Assembly: GCA_963923455.1 (NCBI GenBank)
Contig: CAWULT010000047.1
Coordinates: forward strand, 1 to 31,918
Length of the DNA stretch: 31,918 nucleotides
From: CAWULT01 sp963923455
Lineage (GTDB): Bacteria > Acidobacteriota > Vicinamibacteria > Vicinamibacterales > UBA2999
Direction: 5' to 3'
Part shown: positions 16,562-22,649 of the stretch, piece by piece
How the letters are laid out: each line of letters begins with the position of its first letter
Numbering within the stretch: position 1 is the stretch's first letter
The notes under the pieces: model-generated
Database searches by the model: none
Told to the model about the DNA's origin: nothing
The model's input: only the letters and a program-made list of their open reading frames with translations
Translations under genes and position numbers: made by a program

Positions 16562-16601
16562 CTCCAAGAAATTGCCCACGACTCTCGCGGGCTGTTCCCG
16601 A
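16562..16601 (-). promoter_or_regulatory. Expression platform and ribosome-binding site of metK leader
   Basis: Downstream of the aptamer the RNA can form a hairpin CCCGCGA / TCGTGGG (16591-16585 with 16581-16575, loop GAG). Alternatively GTCGTGG (16582-16576) can pair with CCACGAC in the aptamer loop (16652-16646). The two pairings exclude each other, and the second also excludes the aptamer pseudoknot. The Shine-Dalgarno TTGGAG (16567-16562) follows about 8 nt after, so a translational switch is plausible. The hairpin is followed by the T-rich AATTTCTT, so weak attenuation is possible too. Confidence 0.45.
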
Positions 16602-16665
16602 CTTAGACAGACCTGCTGGCGTTGCCGCCACGTGCGGTCCATCAAGTCGTGGAAATCACCGCACG
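16602..16665 (-). promoter_or_regulatory. Candidate SAM-II-like riboswitch upstream of metK
   Basis: On the minus strand an 8-bp stem CGTGCGGT (16665-16658) / ACCGCACG (16638-16631) encloses a loop that starts GATTT (16657-16653), as in the SAM-II consensus, where GGTGATTT is conserved. The loop also holds GACTTG (16648-16643), which pairs with CAGGTC (16615-16610) beyond the stem, giving an H-type pseudoknot. CTAAG (16606-16602) follows, resembling the conserved CTAAA tail. Between stem and pseudoknot strand an extra hairpin GGCG-GCAA-CGCC (16629-16618) is inserted, where SAM-II normally has a short A/T-rich loop. The aptamer starts about 5 nt after the predicted transcription start and precedes metK, the expected target. 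SAM-II similarity is from memory of the consensus and has not been computed. Confidence 0.6.
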
Positions 16666-16676
16666 AACGACCCTTC

Positions 16677-16706
16677 AGTATCGTGCGCATTTTCTCGTGG
16701 TGTCAA
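16677..16706 (-). promoter_or_regulatory. Sigma70-type promoter of metK
   Basis: On the minus strand TTGACA (16706-16701), an exact -35 consensus, is followed after 18 nt by GATACT (16682-16677), a 4/6 match to -10. The predicted start near 16670 leaves a leader of about 113 nt containing the riboswitch-like fold. Confidence 0.7.
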
Positions 16707-16773
16707 TAGGCGCTGCTCCGTAGACGGCACGAGGTTTCGCGTGGCGAAACGCGCTGGGCGCCCCCGAACCGGG

Positions 16774-16779
16774 CACAAT
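16774..16779 (+). promoter_or_regulatory. -10-like box just upstream of the GNAT gene
   Basis: CACAAT ends 7 nt before ATG 16787, with no ribosome-binding site between. This fits a leaderless start at 16787 and argues against ATG 16778, which overlaps the box. Confidence 0.4.
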
Positions 16780-16786
16780 GTCGAGC

Positions 16787-17500
16787 ATGCCCACGCCCGC
16801 CGGGCTGCTCGACAACATCGTCTGGCACGCGCTCGTGGGACCGCATGCCCCCTTCGCGCTCGGCGGGGCCACGGCGCGTCGCTACCATCCGGACGTCACC
16901 GCGCTCGCCGGATTCGCCGATCCGGCTCGCCCCGACCTCGATGGGCTGCGGCCCCACAGCGGCCCCGACGCGGTCTTCTATTGCATGGGCTGGTCGGGTC
17001 GGGTGCCCGACGGCTGGGCGGTCACCTTCGAGGCGCCGATCGTGAAGATGGTGTGGGACGCGCCCGTGCCGGCCGATCCCGGCGGCGCCACCCCCGTGCC
17101 CCTGGGGGCCCGTGACGTCGAGGCCGCGCTGGCGCTGGCGCGCCTGACGCACCCGGGGCCGTTCGGCACGCGGACCATGGAACTGGGCGACTACGTGGGC
17201 TGCTTCGACGGTCCGCGCCTCGTGGCGATGGCCGGCGAGCGCATGCGCGCCGGCCGGCTGCGCGAAGTCAGCGCCGTCTGCACCCATCCCGACCACGAAG
17301 GGCGGGGCTTGGCCCGTGCGCTGATGACACACGTGATCCGGCGGCAACTCGCCCGTGGCGAGGTACCGTGCCTGCACGTCCTCGCCGACAACACCCGGGC
17401 GCGGCGGCTCTACGCGCGTCTGGGCTTCCGCGAGTACCGCGAGACGCTCGCGCGGCAGCTCGCCCCTACTTCTGCGCCCACGGCGGCGTCCACGTCCTGA
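16787..17500 (+). CDS. GNAT family N-acetyltransferase
   Basis: A 237-residue acetyltransferase of the GNAT superfamily (FR47-like), transferring an acetyl group from acetyl-CoA to an unknown amine. The C-terminal half holds the acetyl-CoA site: VSAVCTHPDHEGRGLARALM (about 157-176) with the E-G-R-G-L-A pyrophosphate loop, then LHVLADNTRARRLYARLGF, the typical last strand and helix. The N-terminal half is divergent. ATG 16787 is preferred because a -10-like CACAAT ends 7 nt upstream; ATG 16778 would add three residues. It is divergent from metK. The last 35 bp overlap the 3' end of the opposing gene, so the codons past the GNAT fold (APTSAPTAASTS) are antisense to that gene's tail. Confidence 0.85.
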   Translation: MPTPAGLLDNIVWHALVGPHAPFALGGATARRYHPDVTALAGFADPARPDLDGLRPHSGPDAVFYCMGWSGRVPDGWAVTFEAPIVKMVWDAPVPADPGGATPVPLGARDVEAALALARLTHPGPFGTRTMELGDYVGCFDGPRLVAMAGERMRAGRLREVSAVCTHPDHEGRGLARALMTHVIRRQLARGEVPCLHVLADNTRARRLYARLGFREYRETLARQLAPTSAPTAASTS

Positions 17501-18314
17501 TGCGGCCATCCCACAGGCTCTTGTTGTTCTCCTCGCAGGAGTACTCGATCAGGGGGCCGTCCTGCCGCGTGAAGACACGCGTGTTGGTCCACGGCTTCGT
17601 GTAGGTCTTCGGGTCCGTGACGGTCACCGTGTAGGCGAGGTGCGTCGCGTCCGTCCGCCGGAAGGCGTGCCGGAGGTGCAGCTGATCGCTGTGCGGGTGG
17701 CCGACGGTGTCGAGCCGGGTGTAGCCGTTGAAGCCGACGGTGTCGACGACCAGCGTGTCGCCGTCCCAGCGGCCCACCGAATGGCCGTACCACGTCGGCT
17801 CCGGGTTGGCCGGCGGCGCCGCGTTGAGCGTCACGACGTGGTGCCAGGTGTTCACCTCGAAGAGGAGCGCCACGACGCGGTCGTCCTGGACGATCTGGAA
17901 CGGATACGGCGCGTTGATGGACCGCATGAGCCCGAACGGGAAGCAGCTGCCGGTGTAGTCGCCGGTGGCCGCGTCGTAGGTGGACCAGTTCTCGAGCCCC
18001 CAGGGCGTGAAGGGCAGTTCGCCGTGAGTCCCCTTGGCGTAGCGCGCCTGCCGCATCTGCGGCGTGTCGTTCACCGAGAAGGGCGGCTCGGCGTATCCGT
18101 GCTGGTCGCGCCGATCGAGCGTCATGTCCGGCACGTACGGCGGCATCCAGACGCCGCCGAGGTCGGGTGTGCCGTCGGCCCGCCGGGGCACGGCTGCCGT
18201 GTCGGGTGTCAGCGGTCGCGAGGGGGGCACGGGCGGCGGCGCCTGGGCTGAGAGTGCCGCCAGCGTGGCGGCGACGCACGCCGCCATCGCGAGGACCGTG
18301 GTGTGTACCTTCAT
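17466..18314 (-). CDS. Secreted protein of unknown function (acidobacterial family, copy 2)
   Basis: A 282-residue exported protein with a clear signal peptide (MKVHTTVLAMAACVAATLAA, cleavage after about LSAQA). It shares ordered motifs with the protein at 3071-3913: DGTPDLGGVWMPPY, then WYGHSVGRWDGDTLVVDTVG, and VTDPKTYTKPWTNT. It lacks the CLPDNPPR stretch of copy 1 and has its own CFPFGLMRSI at the same place. Function is unknown and no catalytic residues are evident. ATG 18314 has no Shine-Dalgarno, but TATTAT lies 9 nt upstream on the minus strand, suggesting a leaderless message; the long upstream extension of the open frame is rejected because it runs into the divergent cupin gene. It converges on and overlaps the GNAT gene by 35 bp. 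Confidence 0.8.
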   Translation of the reverse strand: MKVHTTVLAMAACVAATLAALSAQAPPPVPPSRPLTPDTAAVPRRADGTPDLGGVWMPPYVPDMTLDRRDQHGYAEPPFSVNDTPQMRQARYAKGTHGELPFTPWGLENWSTYDAATGDYTGSCFPFGLMRSINAPYPFQIVQDDRVVALLFEVNTWHHVVTLNAAPPANPEPTWYGHSVGRWDGDTLVVDTVGFNGYTRLDTVGHPHSDQLHLRHAFRRTDATHLAYTVTVTDPKTYTKPWTNTRVFTRQDGPLIEYSCEENNKSLWDGRIRTWTPPWAQK

Positions 18315-18323
18315 GGGGCGACG

Positions 18324-18329
18324 ATAATA
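18324..18329 (-). promoter_or_regulatory. -10-like box just upstream of secreted protein copy 2
   Basis: TATTAT on the minus strand, 9 nt before the ATG at 18314, in an A/T-rich island within GC-rich sequence. No ribosome-binding site lies between. Confidence 0.45.
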
Positions 18330-18360
18330 CGCGGACCGGGGTCCTGCAACGAGGCCCCGG

Positions 18361-18381
18361 GCGGGGGCGCGACGCCCCCGC
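18361..18381. repeat. Perfect 9-bp inverted repeat
   Basis: GCGGGGGCG (18361-18369), loop CGA, CGCCCCCGC (18373-18381). It lies in the divergent intergenic region, 20 nt before the cupin GTG. It could be an RNA hairpin in the cupin leader or an operator; nothing decides. Confidence 0.4.
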
Positions 18382-18401
18382 GACAGGGAAGCGAGGGCGA
18401 G

Positions 18402-18893
18402 GTGGCAGGAGTCGGACGGACGCGGGTGGTGGTGGCGGCGATGGTGGCCGTCGCCGGGATTGGCGTGGCTGACGCGCAGCGCGGCGGGTTCCGGACCACG
18501 CCCGACGAGGTTCAGTGGCCGGCGCCGGCCAGGGGCGGTGTCGGCACGTCCGGTGTGTCGGGCACCCAGACCGTGATGCTCAAGGGCGACCCCGCGAAGC
18601 CCGGCCTCTATACGATGCTGCTGCGCGTCGGGCCGAACACGCACATCGATCCGCACCGGCATCCCGACGACCGCGTCGCCACGGTGATCTCGGGCACGTG
18701 GTACTTCGGATACGGCGACCGCTTCGACGAGGGGAGTCTGAAGCGCCTGCCGGTCGGCAGCGTCTACGAGGAATCACCGAACGTCAATCACTTCGCGGCG
18801 ACGCGAGACGAGGGCGTCGTGATCCAGATCACCGGATACGGGCCGTCGGGCACGGGGTACGTCGACCCGGCCAAGGATCCGGCGCGCAGGTAA
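18402..18893 (+). CDS. Secreted single-domain cupin
   Basis: A 163-residue exported cupin. The N-terminus (VVVAAMVAVAGIGVADAQ) is a signal peptide. The cupin core shows HIDPHRHPDDRVATVISGTW, with His residues and a DDR in place of the usual Glu region, then WYFGYGDRFDE, LPVGSVYEESPNVNHF with the late His, and VVIQITGYGP. This suggests a metal-binding beta-barrel in the periplasm with unknown ligand. I place the start at GTG 18402, after GAGGGCGAG, just ahead of the hydrophobic segment. The frame is open upstream, but that part overlaps the divergent gene's start and a GC hairpin. It is unrelated in sequence to the two-domain cupin at 10784. Confidence 0.75.
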   Translation: MAGVGRTRVVVAAMVAVAGIGVADAQRGGFRTTPDEVQWPAPARGGVGTSGVSGTQTVMLKGDPAKPGLYTMLLRVGPNTHIDPHRHPDDRVATVISGTWYFGYGDRFDEGSLKRLPVGSVYEESPNVNHFAATRDEGVVIQITGYGPSGTGYVDPAKDPARR

Positions 18894-18974
18894 TCCACGC
18901 CGGGGAGGCGCGAACGGTGCCGCGGCCCGGGTCCGTGCGGGCAGCACGCCGCGCGCGCCGACCCGGTGTGCGGA

Positions 18975-20216
18975 TCAGGCGGGTTGGTGCGCGGGCCGCA
19001 GCAGGTCGCTCAGCGTCTTGACCGGGTTGAAGGTCTCGAGCGGCACCTCGACGAACACCGTGTGCCAGCGCGCCATCGCCCCGTTCCACAGCCCGGGCAG
19101 CTCGAGGGCGAGCAGCGGCTGGCCGTCCTTCGACTTCCGGGCCACGAACACGGCCTCGTCGTCCCGGAAGGCGCGCAGGTCGAACGGCCGGCCACCGGCA
19201 TCGCAGAGGGCGCACGCCAGGTCCACGGGATTGAAGTGCGTGGCCGACTCGAACACCGCGCGCTGCGCCGGAGCCGTCAGGTCGACCTCCGCCGACTCGA
19301 CGATCTGCGGCGTCGTGCGGCCGTCGCGGCCGCGTACCCAGAAGGGGCCGCCGCCCGGCTCGCCGGTGTTCCGCACCACGCCACACACCCGCGTCGGGCG
19401 GTCGGCCGCCCGCGCGCGGAGCAGCACGCCGAGCAGGATCTTCTTCCAGCGCAACTGCTCCGGCCACAGCCGGCTGTGCGTGATGTTGTCGATGTTCTTG
19501 ATGAGGACCAGGTCGCCGCGCAGGTCGTTCAGGTTCTCGAGCAGCGCCCCGTGCCCGCCAGGCCGGAAGACCAGCCGACCGCCGGCGTCGCGGAACGGCT
19601 GGCCGTTCTCGCGGCCGGCCAACGTGTCGGTCGAGGGTTTCTGTTCCGAGTAGCTCACCGCGACCGGCGCCGGGCAGCGCTCGGCGACGGCGAGGAAGCC
19701 CGCTCGGTGTTCGGGCGAGACGGTGAAGTGGATCCGGTCCACCCCGAGCGCCTGTGCCTCGTACAAGTGTTCCTCGAAGGCCGTGTGGCTGTGATCGCCG
19801 TAGCGGTGGAACGGCAGCAGGGCCTTCGGCAGGGAGGCGAACCGCCGCAGGATGGCTTCGCCGGGGTCGGGTTCGTCCGTGAGCGCCGGCGCGAACGCGA
19901 AGCGGCCGAGCTGATCGCGCACTTCGCGGGCTGCGTCGCCCGCCGGGTCGGCCTGCAGCGCCTGGAACATCCGCGTGGCCGCGCCCGAGGCGGGCACGAA
20001 CTTGCCGACGCGTCCGCTTGCCAGCGCGGAGGCGCCCTCGCGCTCGAACGCGGCCTGCTCGGCGGCGTCGAGCCTGAGGATGCCGTCGCCCACGGTGCAG
20101 GCACGGTCGAGACTGGCCGGCGCCGGCGGATGGGTGAACAGGCCGAGCTGCCGCTCGGCTTCGGCCAGCGGGATGCCGCGGCGCGCCAGGTCGTCGAGAT
20201 CGAGGGGCGTGAACAT
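18975..20216 (-). CDS. DUF4301 family protein
   Basis: A 413-residue cytoplasmic protein of the DUF4301 family. Typical segments occur in order: DLARRGIPLAEAERQLGLF, KFVPASGAATRMFQAL (a nucleotidyltransferase-like loop), LLPFHRYGDHSHTAFEEHL, VSYSEQKPSTDTLA, FRPGGHGALLENLNDL, IKNIDNITHS, then VVRNTGEPGGGPFWV and the conserved C-terminal LELPGLWNGAMARW and ETFNPVKTLSDLLRP. The pattern suggests a sugar-nucleotidyltransferase fold; no activity is known. From memory, Bacteroidetes members are about 500 residues, so this one is shorter. ATG 20216 has no good Shine-Dalgarno; TTGACG and CAGACT 17 nt apart lie upstream as a possible promoter. It is divergent from lepB. Confidence 0.85.
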   Translation of the reverse strand: MFTPLDLDDLARRGIPLAEAERQLGLFTHPPAPASLDRACTVGDGILRLDAAEQAAFEREGASALASGRVGKFVPASGAATRMFQALQADPAGDAAREVRDQLGRFAFAPALTDEPDPGEAILRRFASLPKALLPFHRYGDHSHTAFEEHLYEAQALGVDRIHFTVSPEHRAGFLAVAERCPAPVAVSYSEQKPSTDTLAGRENGQPFRDAGGRLVFRPGGHGALLENLNDLRGDLVLIKNIDNITHSRLWPEQLRWKKILLGVLLRARAADRPTRVCGVVRNTGEPGGGPFWVRGRDGRTTPQIVESAEVDLTAPAQRAVFESATHFNPVDLACALCDAGGRPFDLRAFRDDEAVFVARKSKDGQPLLALELPGLWNGAMARWHTVFVEVPLETFNPVKTLSDLLRPAHQPA

Positions 20217-20274
20217 CGGGTCGCTGCCGTCGTCCAGTCTGATCGAGTCGACCGGTCGCGTCAACGCGGGTCGG

Positions 20275-20280
20275 TATAAT
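20275..20280 (+). promoter_or_regulatory. Consensus -10 box upstream of lepB
   Basis: A perfect TATAAT, 69 nt before the lepB ATG and 7 nt before a GTG that opens a short leader frame (20288-20344). No good -35 lies at the expected distance. Confidence 0.5.
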
Positions 20281-20287
20281 CCGCCGG

Positions 20288-20344
20288 GTGGGGGACAGCG
20301 CGCTCGCAGCCGGCGTCGACGCGGACGCCGCGTTCGGGGAGTGA
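20288..20344 (+). CDS. Possible 18-codon leader peptide before lepB
   Basis: A GTG 7 nt after the TATAAT box opens a frame of 18 codons (MGDSALAAGVDADAAFGE) ending in TGA 20342-20344, only 4 nt before the lepB ATG at 20349. If the message starts at or near this GTG, ribosomes would read the leader and could reinitiate at lepB. The composition is ordinary for GC-rich DNA, so it may be chance. Confidence 0.25.
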   Translation: MGDSALAAGVDADAAFGE

Positions 20345-20348
20345 GGCG

Positions 20349-20852
20349 ATGCCCGGTCGCGCGTGGCTGCGCCTCGCCGTGGTCGGCCCGTCGCCCTCGC
20401 GGACGCTGGCCCGGGCGGCCGTCCTGCTGCTCGTCTCCGCGGTCACCTTCGGCTGGCTGTTGAGGCCCGTGCGCGGGGCCGGCATCAGTATGCGCCCGAC
20501 GATCGACGACGGCGCGCTCGCCTTCATCGACCGCACGGCCTACTGGTGGCGCCCGCCGGCCCGGGGCGACATCGTCGCCGTACAAATGGCGGGCCCCTCG
20601 GTGGTCTTCATCAAGCGCGTGATCGGCCTGCCCGGCGAGCAGATCGCCATCCGGGACGGCGTGGTCGAGGTGGACGGGCGTCCGCTCGTCGAGCCCTACG
20701 TGGCGCGCCGCCGGCCCTGGCAGGTCGCGCCGTTCAGGCTCGGCGACGACGAATATCTGCTCATCGGCGACAATCGCGACATGGCAGCGGAGGACCACGA
20801 CTTCGGTACGGCCGCGCGCGATCGCCTGCTCGGCCCGGTGAGGGTGTGGTGA
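20349..20852 (+). CDS. lepB: Signal peptidase I
   Basis: A 167-residue S26 signal peptidase, which removes Sec signal peptides at the outer face of the inner membrane. One N-terminal transmembrane helix (about residues 20-38) precedes the catalytic domain. The nucleophile is S47 in GISMRPTI and the general base is K89 in VVFIKRVIGLPGE. The later box reads GDNRDMAAEDHDFG where typical enzymes have GDNRDNSxDSRxWG, so the Ser, Asp and Arg of box E are replaced (A, E, H). The enzyme is at the short end of the family. ATG 20349 has a weak GTGAGG site. The stop overlaps the next gene's start by 4 bp. Another lepB elsewhere in the genome is possible, and this one may be specialised. Confidence 0.85.
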   Translation: MPGRAWLRLAVVGPSPSRTLARAAVLLLVSAVTFGWLLRPVRGAGISMRPTIDDGALAFIDRTAYWWRPPARGDIVAVQMAGPSVVFIKRVIGLPGEQIAIRDGVVEVDGRPLVEPYVARRRPWQVAPFRLGDDEYLLIGDNRDMAAEDHDFGTAARDRLLGPVRVW

Positions 20853-21343
20853 GCCGCCGCGCCGCGATGGCGGTCGGGCTGCTCGTGGCCACGTTCGCCG
20901 GCTATCGGTGGTGGAACGGCGACGAGCGGCAGATTCGCCGGCAGCTCGCCGCGGTCGCCGCCGTGGTGTCGCACGACAGCCCGGCGCTCGGCGTGGCGGC
21001 GCTCGCCGAGGTCGCCGGGCTGGCCACGTACCTCGCGCCGGACGTGACCATCGACCCGGGGCCGCCCGGCGCGCCCCTCAGGGGCGCGCAGGACGTCGTG
21101 TCCAGCGCGGGCCGCCTGCGTGCCGCCGTACCGGTCTTTCAGCTCGCGTTCGTCGACGTGCAGGTGGCGCCGGCGGCCGGCGACACCGCGACCGTCCGCG
21201 CGACCGCCCGCATCTCGATGCAAGGGCGGGACGGTGCCGGCTCGACCGACGCCCGCGAACTCGAGATCACGATGCGATGGCTCGACGGCCGCTGGGTCGT
21301 GGCCGCCGCCCGCGCGGTGCCGACGCTGCAGCCGGTGCGCTAG
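20849..21343 (+). CDS. Membrane-anchored NTF2/SnoaL-like protein
   Basis: A 164-residue protein starting at GTG 20849, inside the lepB stop (GTGA), so translation is coupled. An N-terminal hydrophobic segment (AAMAVGLLVATFAGYRW) anchors it to the membrane or acts as a signal. The rest has the helix-then-sheet pattern of the NTF2-like fold: RRQLAAVAAVVSHD, LAEVAGLATYLAPDVTID, VQVAPAAGDTATVRATARIS, ELEITMRWLDGRWVVAAARA. This fold assignment is by pattern only. No catalytic residues are evident. The tight pairing with lepB suggests a shared extracytoplasmic role. The same frame is open upstream through lepB, but that part is its shadow. Confidence 0.65.
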   Translation: MSRRAAMAVGLLVATFAGYRWWNGDERQIRRQLAAVAAVVSHDSPALGVAALAEVAGLATYLAPDVTIDPGPPGAPLRGAQDVVSSAGRLRAAVPVFQLAFVDVQVAPAAGDTATVRATARISMQGRDGAGSTDARELEITMRWLDGRWVVAAARAVPTLQPVR

Positions 21344-21397
21344 AGGCAGGCCTGCAAGGTCGCGCGGCTCCCCCGTTCAACGGGGCAGGAGGCCGCC

Positions 21398-22228
21398 ATG
21401 ACCACACGCGCTGCACATCGGTTCGCCGCATTCCTCGTACTCGCGCTCGCCGTCCCGGCCCGAGCCGGCGACCAACACCCCCCCGGCGTGACCGCCGGCG
21501 TCGAGATCCTCGTCGACGGCGTCCCCCGGCCCCGCTACGGGCACGAGGGTCGGTGGTACGTCGAGGCGCTGAAGGGGCGTGAATACGCCATTCGGCTGCG
21601 CAATCCGTACCCGGTCCGCGTGGCCGTGGCGCTGTCGGTGGACGGGCTCAACACGATCGACGCCCGGGAGACGACGGCCGCGCGGGGCCGCAAGTGGGTG
21701 CTCGGGCCGTACGAGACCATCACGATTCAGGGCTGGCAGACCAGCCGCACCGATGCCCGTCGGTTCGCGTTCACGACGGAGGCGCGATCGTACGGCCAGG
21801 CCCTGGGCCGCACCGCGAACCTGGGCGTGATCGCGGCCGTGTTCTTCAAGGAGCGGGAGGCGCCGGCACTCGAGGATGGCCTGCGCGCGGACGAGCGGGC
21901 GGATGCGTCCGGTGCCTCGGGGCCTCGCTCCGACGCCCCTGCGCCCTCTGGCTCCGCGCCGGCCGCGCCCCGCGCGGAGGGCCGGGCCGCCGACGCATTC
22001 GCCGCGACCGGCATGGGGCGGCGCATTGGGCACGCGGTGCGGCACGTCTGGCTCGACCTCGAGGACGCCCCGGCGGCTTCGGTGACCGTGCGCTACGAGT
22101 TCCGGCCGCAGCTGGTGCGGCTGGGTGTGCTGCCAGCGCCGCGCCGGGCCGATCCGCTCGAGCGGCGCGAGCGCGCTCGGGGCTTCGAGCCGGATTACTG
22201 TCCGGACCTCGGCCGGCCGGCACGGTGA
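21398..22228 (+). CDS. Secreted hypothetical protein
   Basis: A 276-residue protein with a signal peptide (FAAFLVLALAVPARAGD) after ATG 21398, which follows a strong GCAGGAGG site. The mature N-terminal domain has GVEILVDGVPRPRYGHEGR, YVEALKGREYAIRLRNPY, VALSVDGLNTIDARETT, RKWVLGPYETITIQGWQTS and ARSYGQALGRTANLGVIAAV. I recognise this as a widespread conserved pattern in uncharacterised proteins, not as a named family. A low-complexity Ala/Pro/Ser/Asp linker follows (about residues 160-200). The C-terminal part ends in VTVRYEFRPQLVRLG and a charged tail. It is 54 bp downstream of the NTF2-like gene and probably co-transcribed with lepB. Function unknown. Confidence 0.75.
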   Translation: MTTRAAHRFAAFLVLALAVPARAGDQHPPGVTAGVEILVDGVPRPRYGHEGRWYVEALKGREYAIRLRNPYPVRVAVALSVDGLNTIDARETTAARGRKWVLGPYETITIQGWQTSRTDARRFAFTTEARSYGQALGRTANLGVIAAVFFKEREAPALEDGLRADERADASGASGPRSDAPAPSGSAPAAPRAEGRAADAFAATGMGRRIGHAVRHVWLDLEDAPAASVTVRYEFRPQLVRLGVLPAPRRADPLERRERARGFEPDYCPDLGRPAR

Positions 22229-22262
22229 ACGGGCGCCTGTCCCGAACGTTCTGCCACACCCA

Positions 22263-22284
22263 CCGGCCGCCAGCGTGCGGCCGG
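22263..22284. terminator. GC hairpin after the secreted hypothetical gene
   Basis: CCGGCCGC (22263-22270) pairs perfectly with GCGGCCGG (22277-22284) around a 6-nt loop, 35 nt after the stop at 22228. There is no T-run, so it is a terminator by position and structure only. Confidence 0.45.
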
Positions 22285-22297
22285 CACGGGTGCCACG

Positions 22298-22625
22298 TCA
22301 TCGAGTGCGGGTCTCCACCAACTCGAGTTCGACGCCGTCCGGGCCCTGCACGAACGCCGATCGCAGGTGCCCCTGGCCCGTCCACGTACGCGAAGGACGT
22401 ACGGCCCGACGGCGCCTCGATCACGCGCGAGATGTCGGTGATCGGGGTCTCGAACGGCACGCCGCGGTCGACCAGGCGCTGGTCGTCGGCGTTAGCTGGG
22501 CGAACAGCAGCCACTTGCCCTGCGCGTGTACCACCGGCGCTGTGGGCTGGCGCCCGGCACCAGGAGACTGGGCGTACACGCTACGGGCCCACGACAGGAC
22601 CGCCGCCAGGAGCAGCGCGCCGCCC
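22298..22625 (-). pseudogene. Remnant of a secreted VOC/glyoxalase-family protein
   Basis: On the minus strand, one frame encodes a signal-like stretch (ALLLAAVLSWARSVYAQ) and HAQGKWLLFAQ. The homology then continues in a second frame as QRLVDRGVPFETPITD, and returns to the first frame for GQGHLRSAFVQGPDGVELEL and VETRTR, ending at TGA 22300-22298. The last part is the classic C-terminal strand of vicinal-oxygen-chelate proteins, with its metal-ligand Glu. The first half of the domain is missing and at least two frame breaks are needed, so the gene is decayed. No intact start codon was found. Boundaries are approximate. The 5' end abuts the divergent RNA methyltransferase gene. Confidence 0.55.
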
Positions 22626-22638
22626 TGCCGTGGTGCTC

Positions 22639-22644
22639 TACGAT
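22639..22644 (+). promoter_or_regulatory. -10-like box just upstream of the RNA methyltransferase gene
   Basis: TACGAT ends 5 nt before GTG 22650, with no usable ribosome-binding site between, as at dctA, the GNAT gene and secreted protein copy 2. Confidence 0.35.
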
Positions 22645-22649
22645 GGGGC

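Noticed and set aside
16575..16665. SAM-I or SAM-IV riboswitch, because of CGGCAAC in the metK leader
   Set aside because: The CGGCAAC lies in a simple 4-bp GNRA hairpin. The four-way junction and kink-turn of SAM-I are absent, and the stem/pseudoknot order fits SAM-II better.
20363..20848. Upstream extension of the NTF2-like reading frame through lepB
   Set aside because: The frame is open, but lepB has catalytic motifs in its own frame and the NTF2-like sequence starts after the GTG at 20849.
21371..21385. Hairpin CCCCG-TTCAA-CGGGG just before the secreted hypothetical gene
   Set aside because: Only five base pairs; frequent by chance in GC-rich DNA, with no further support.
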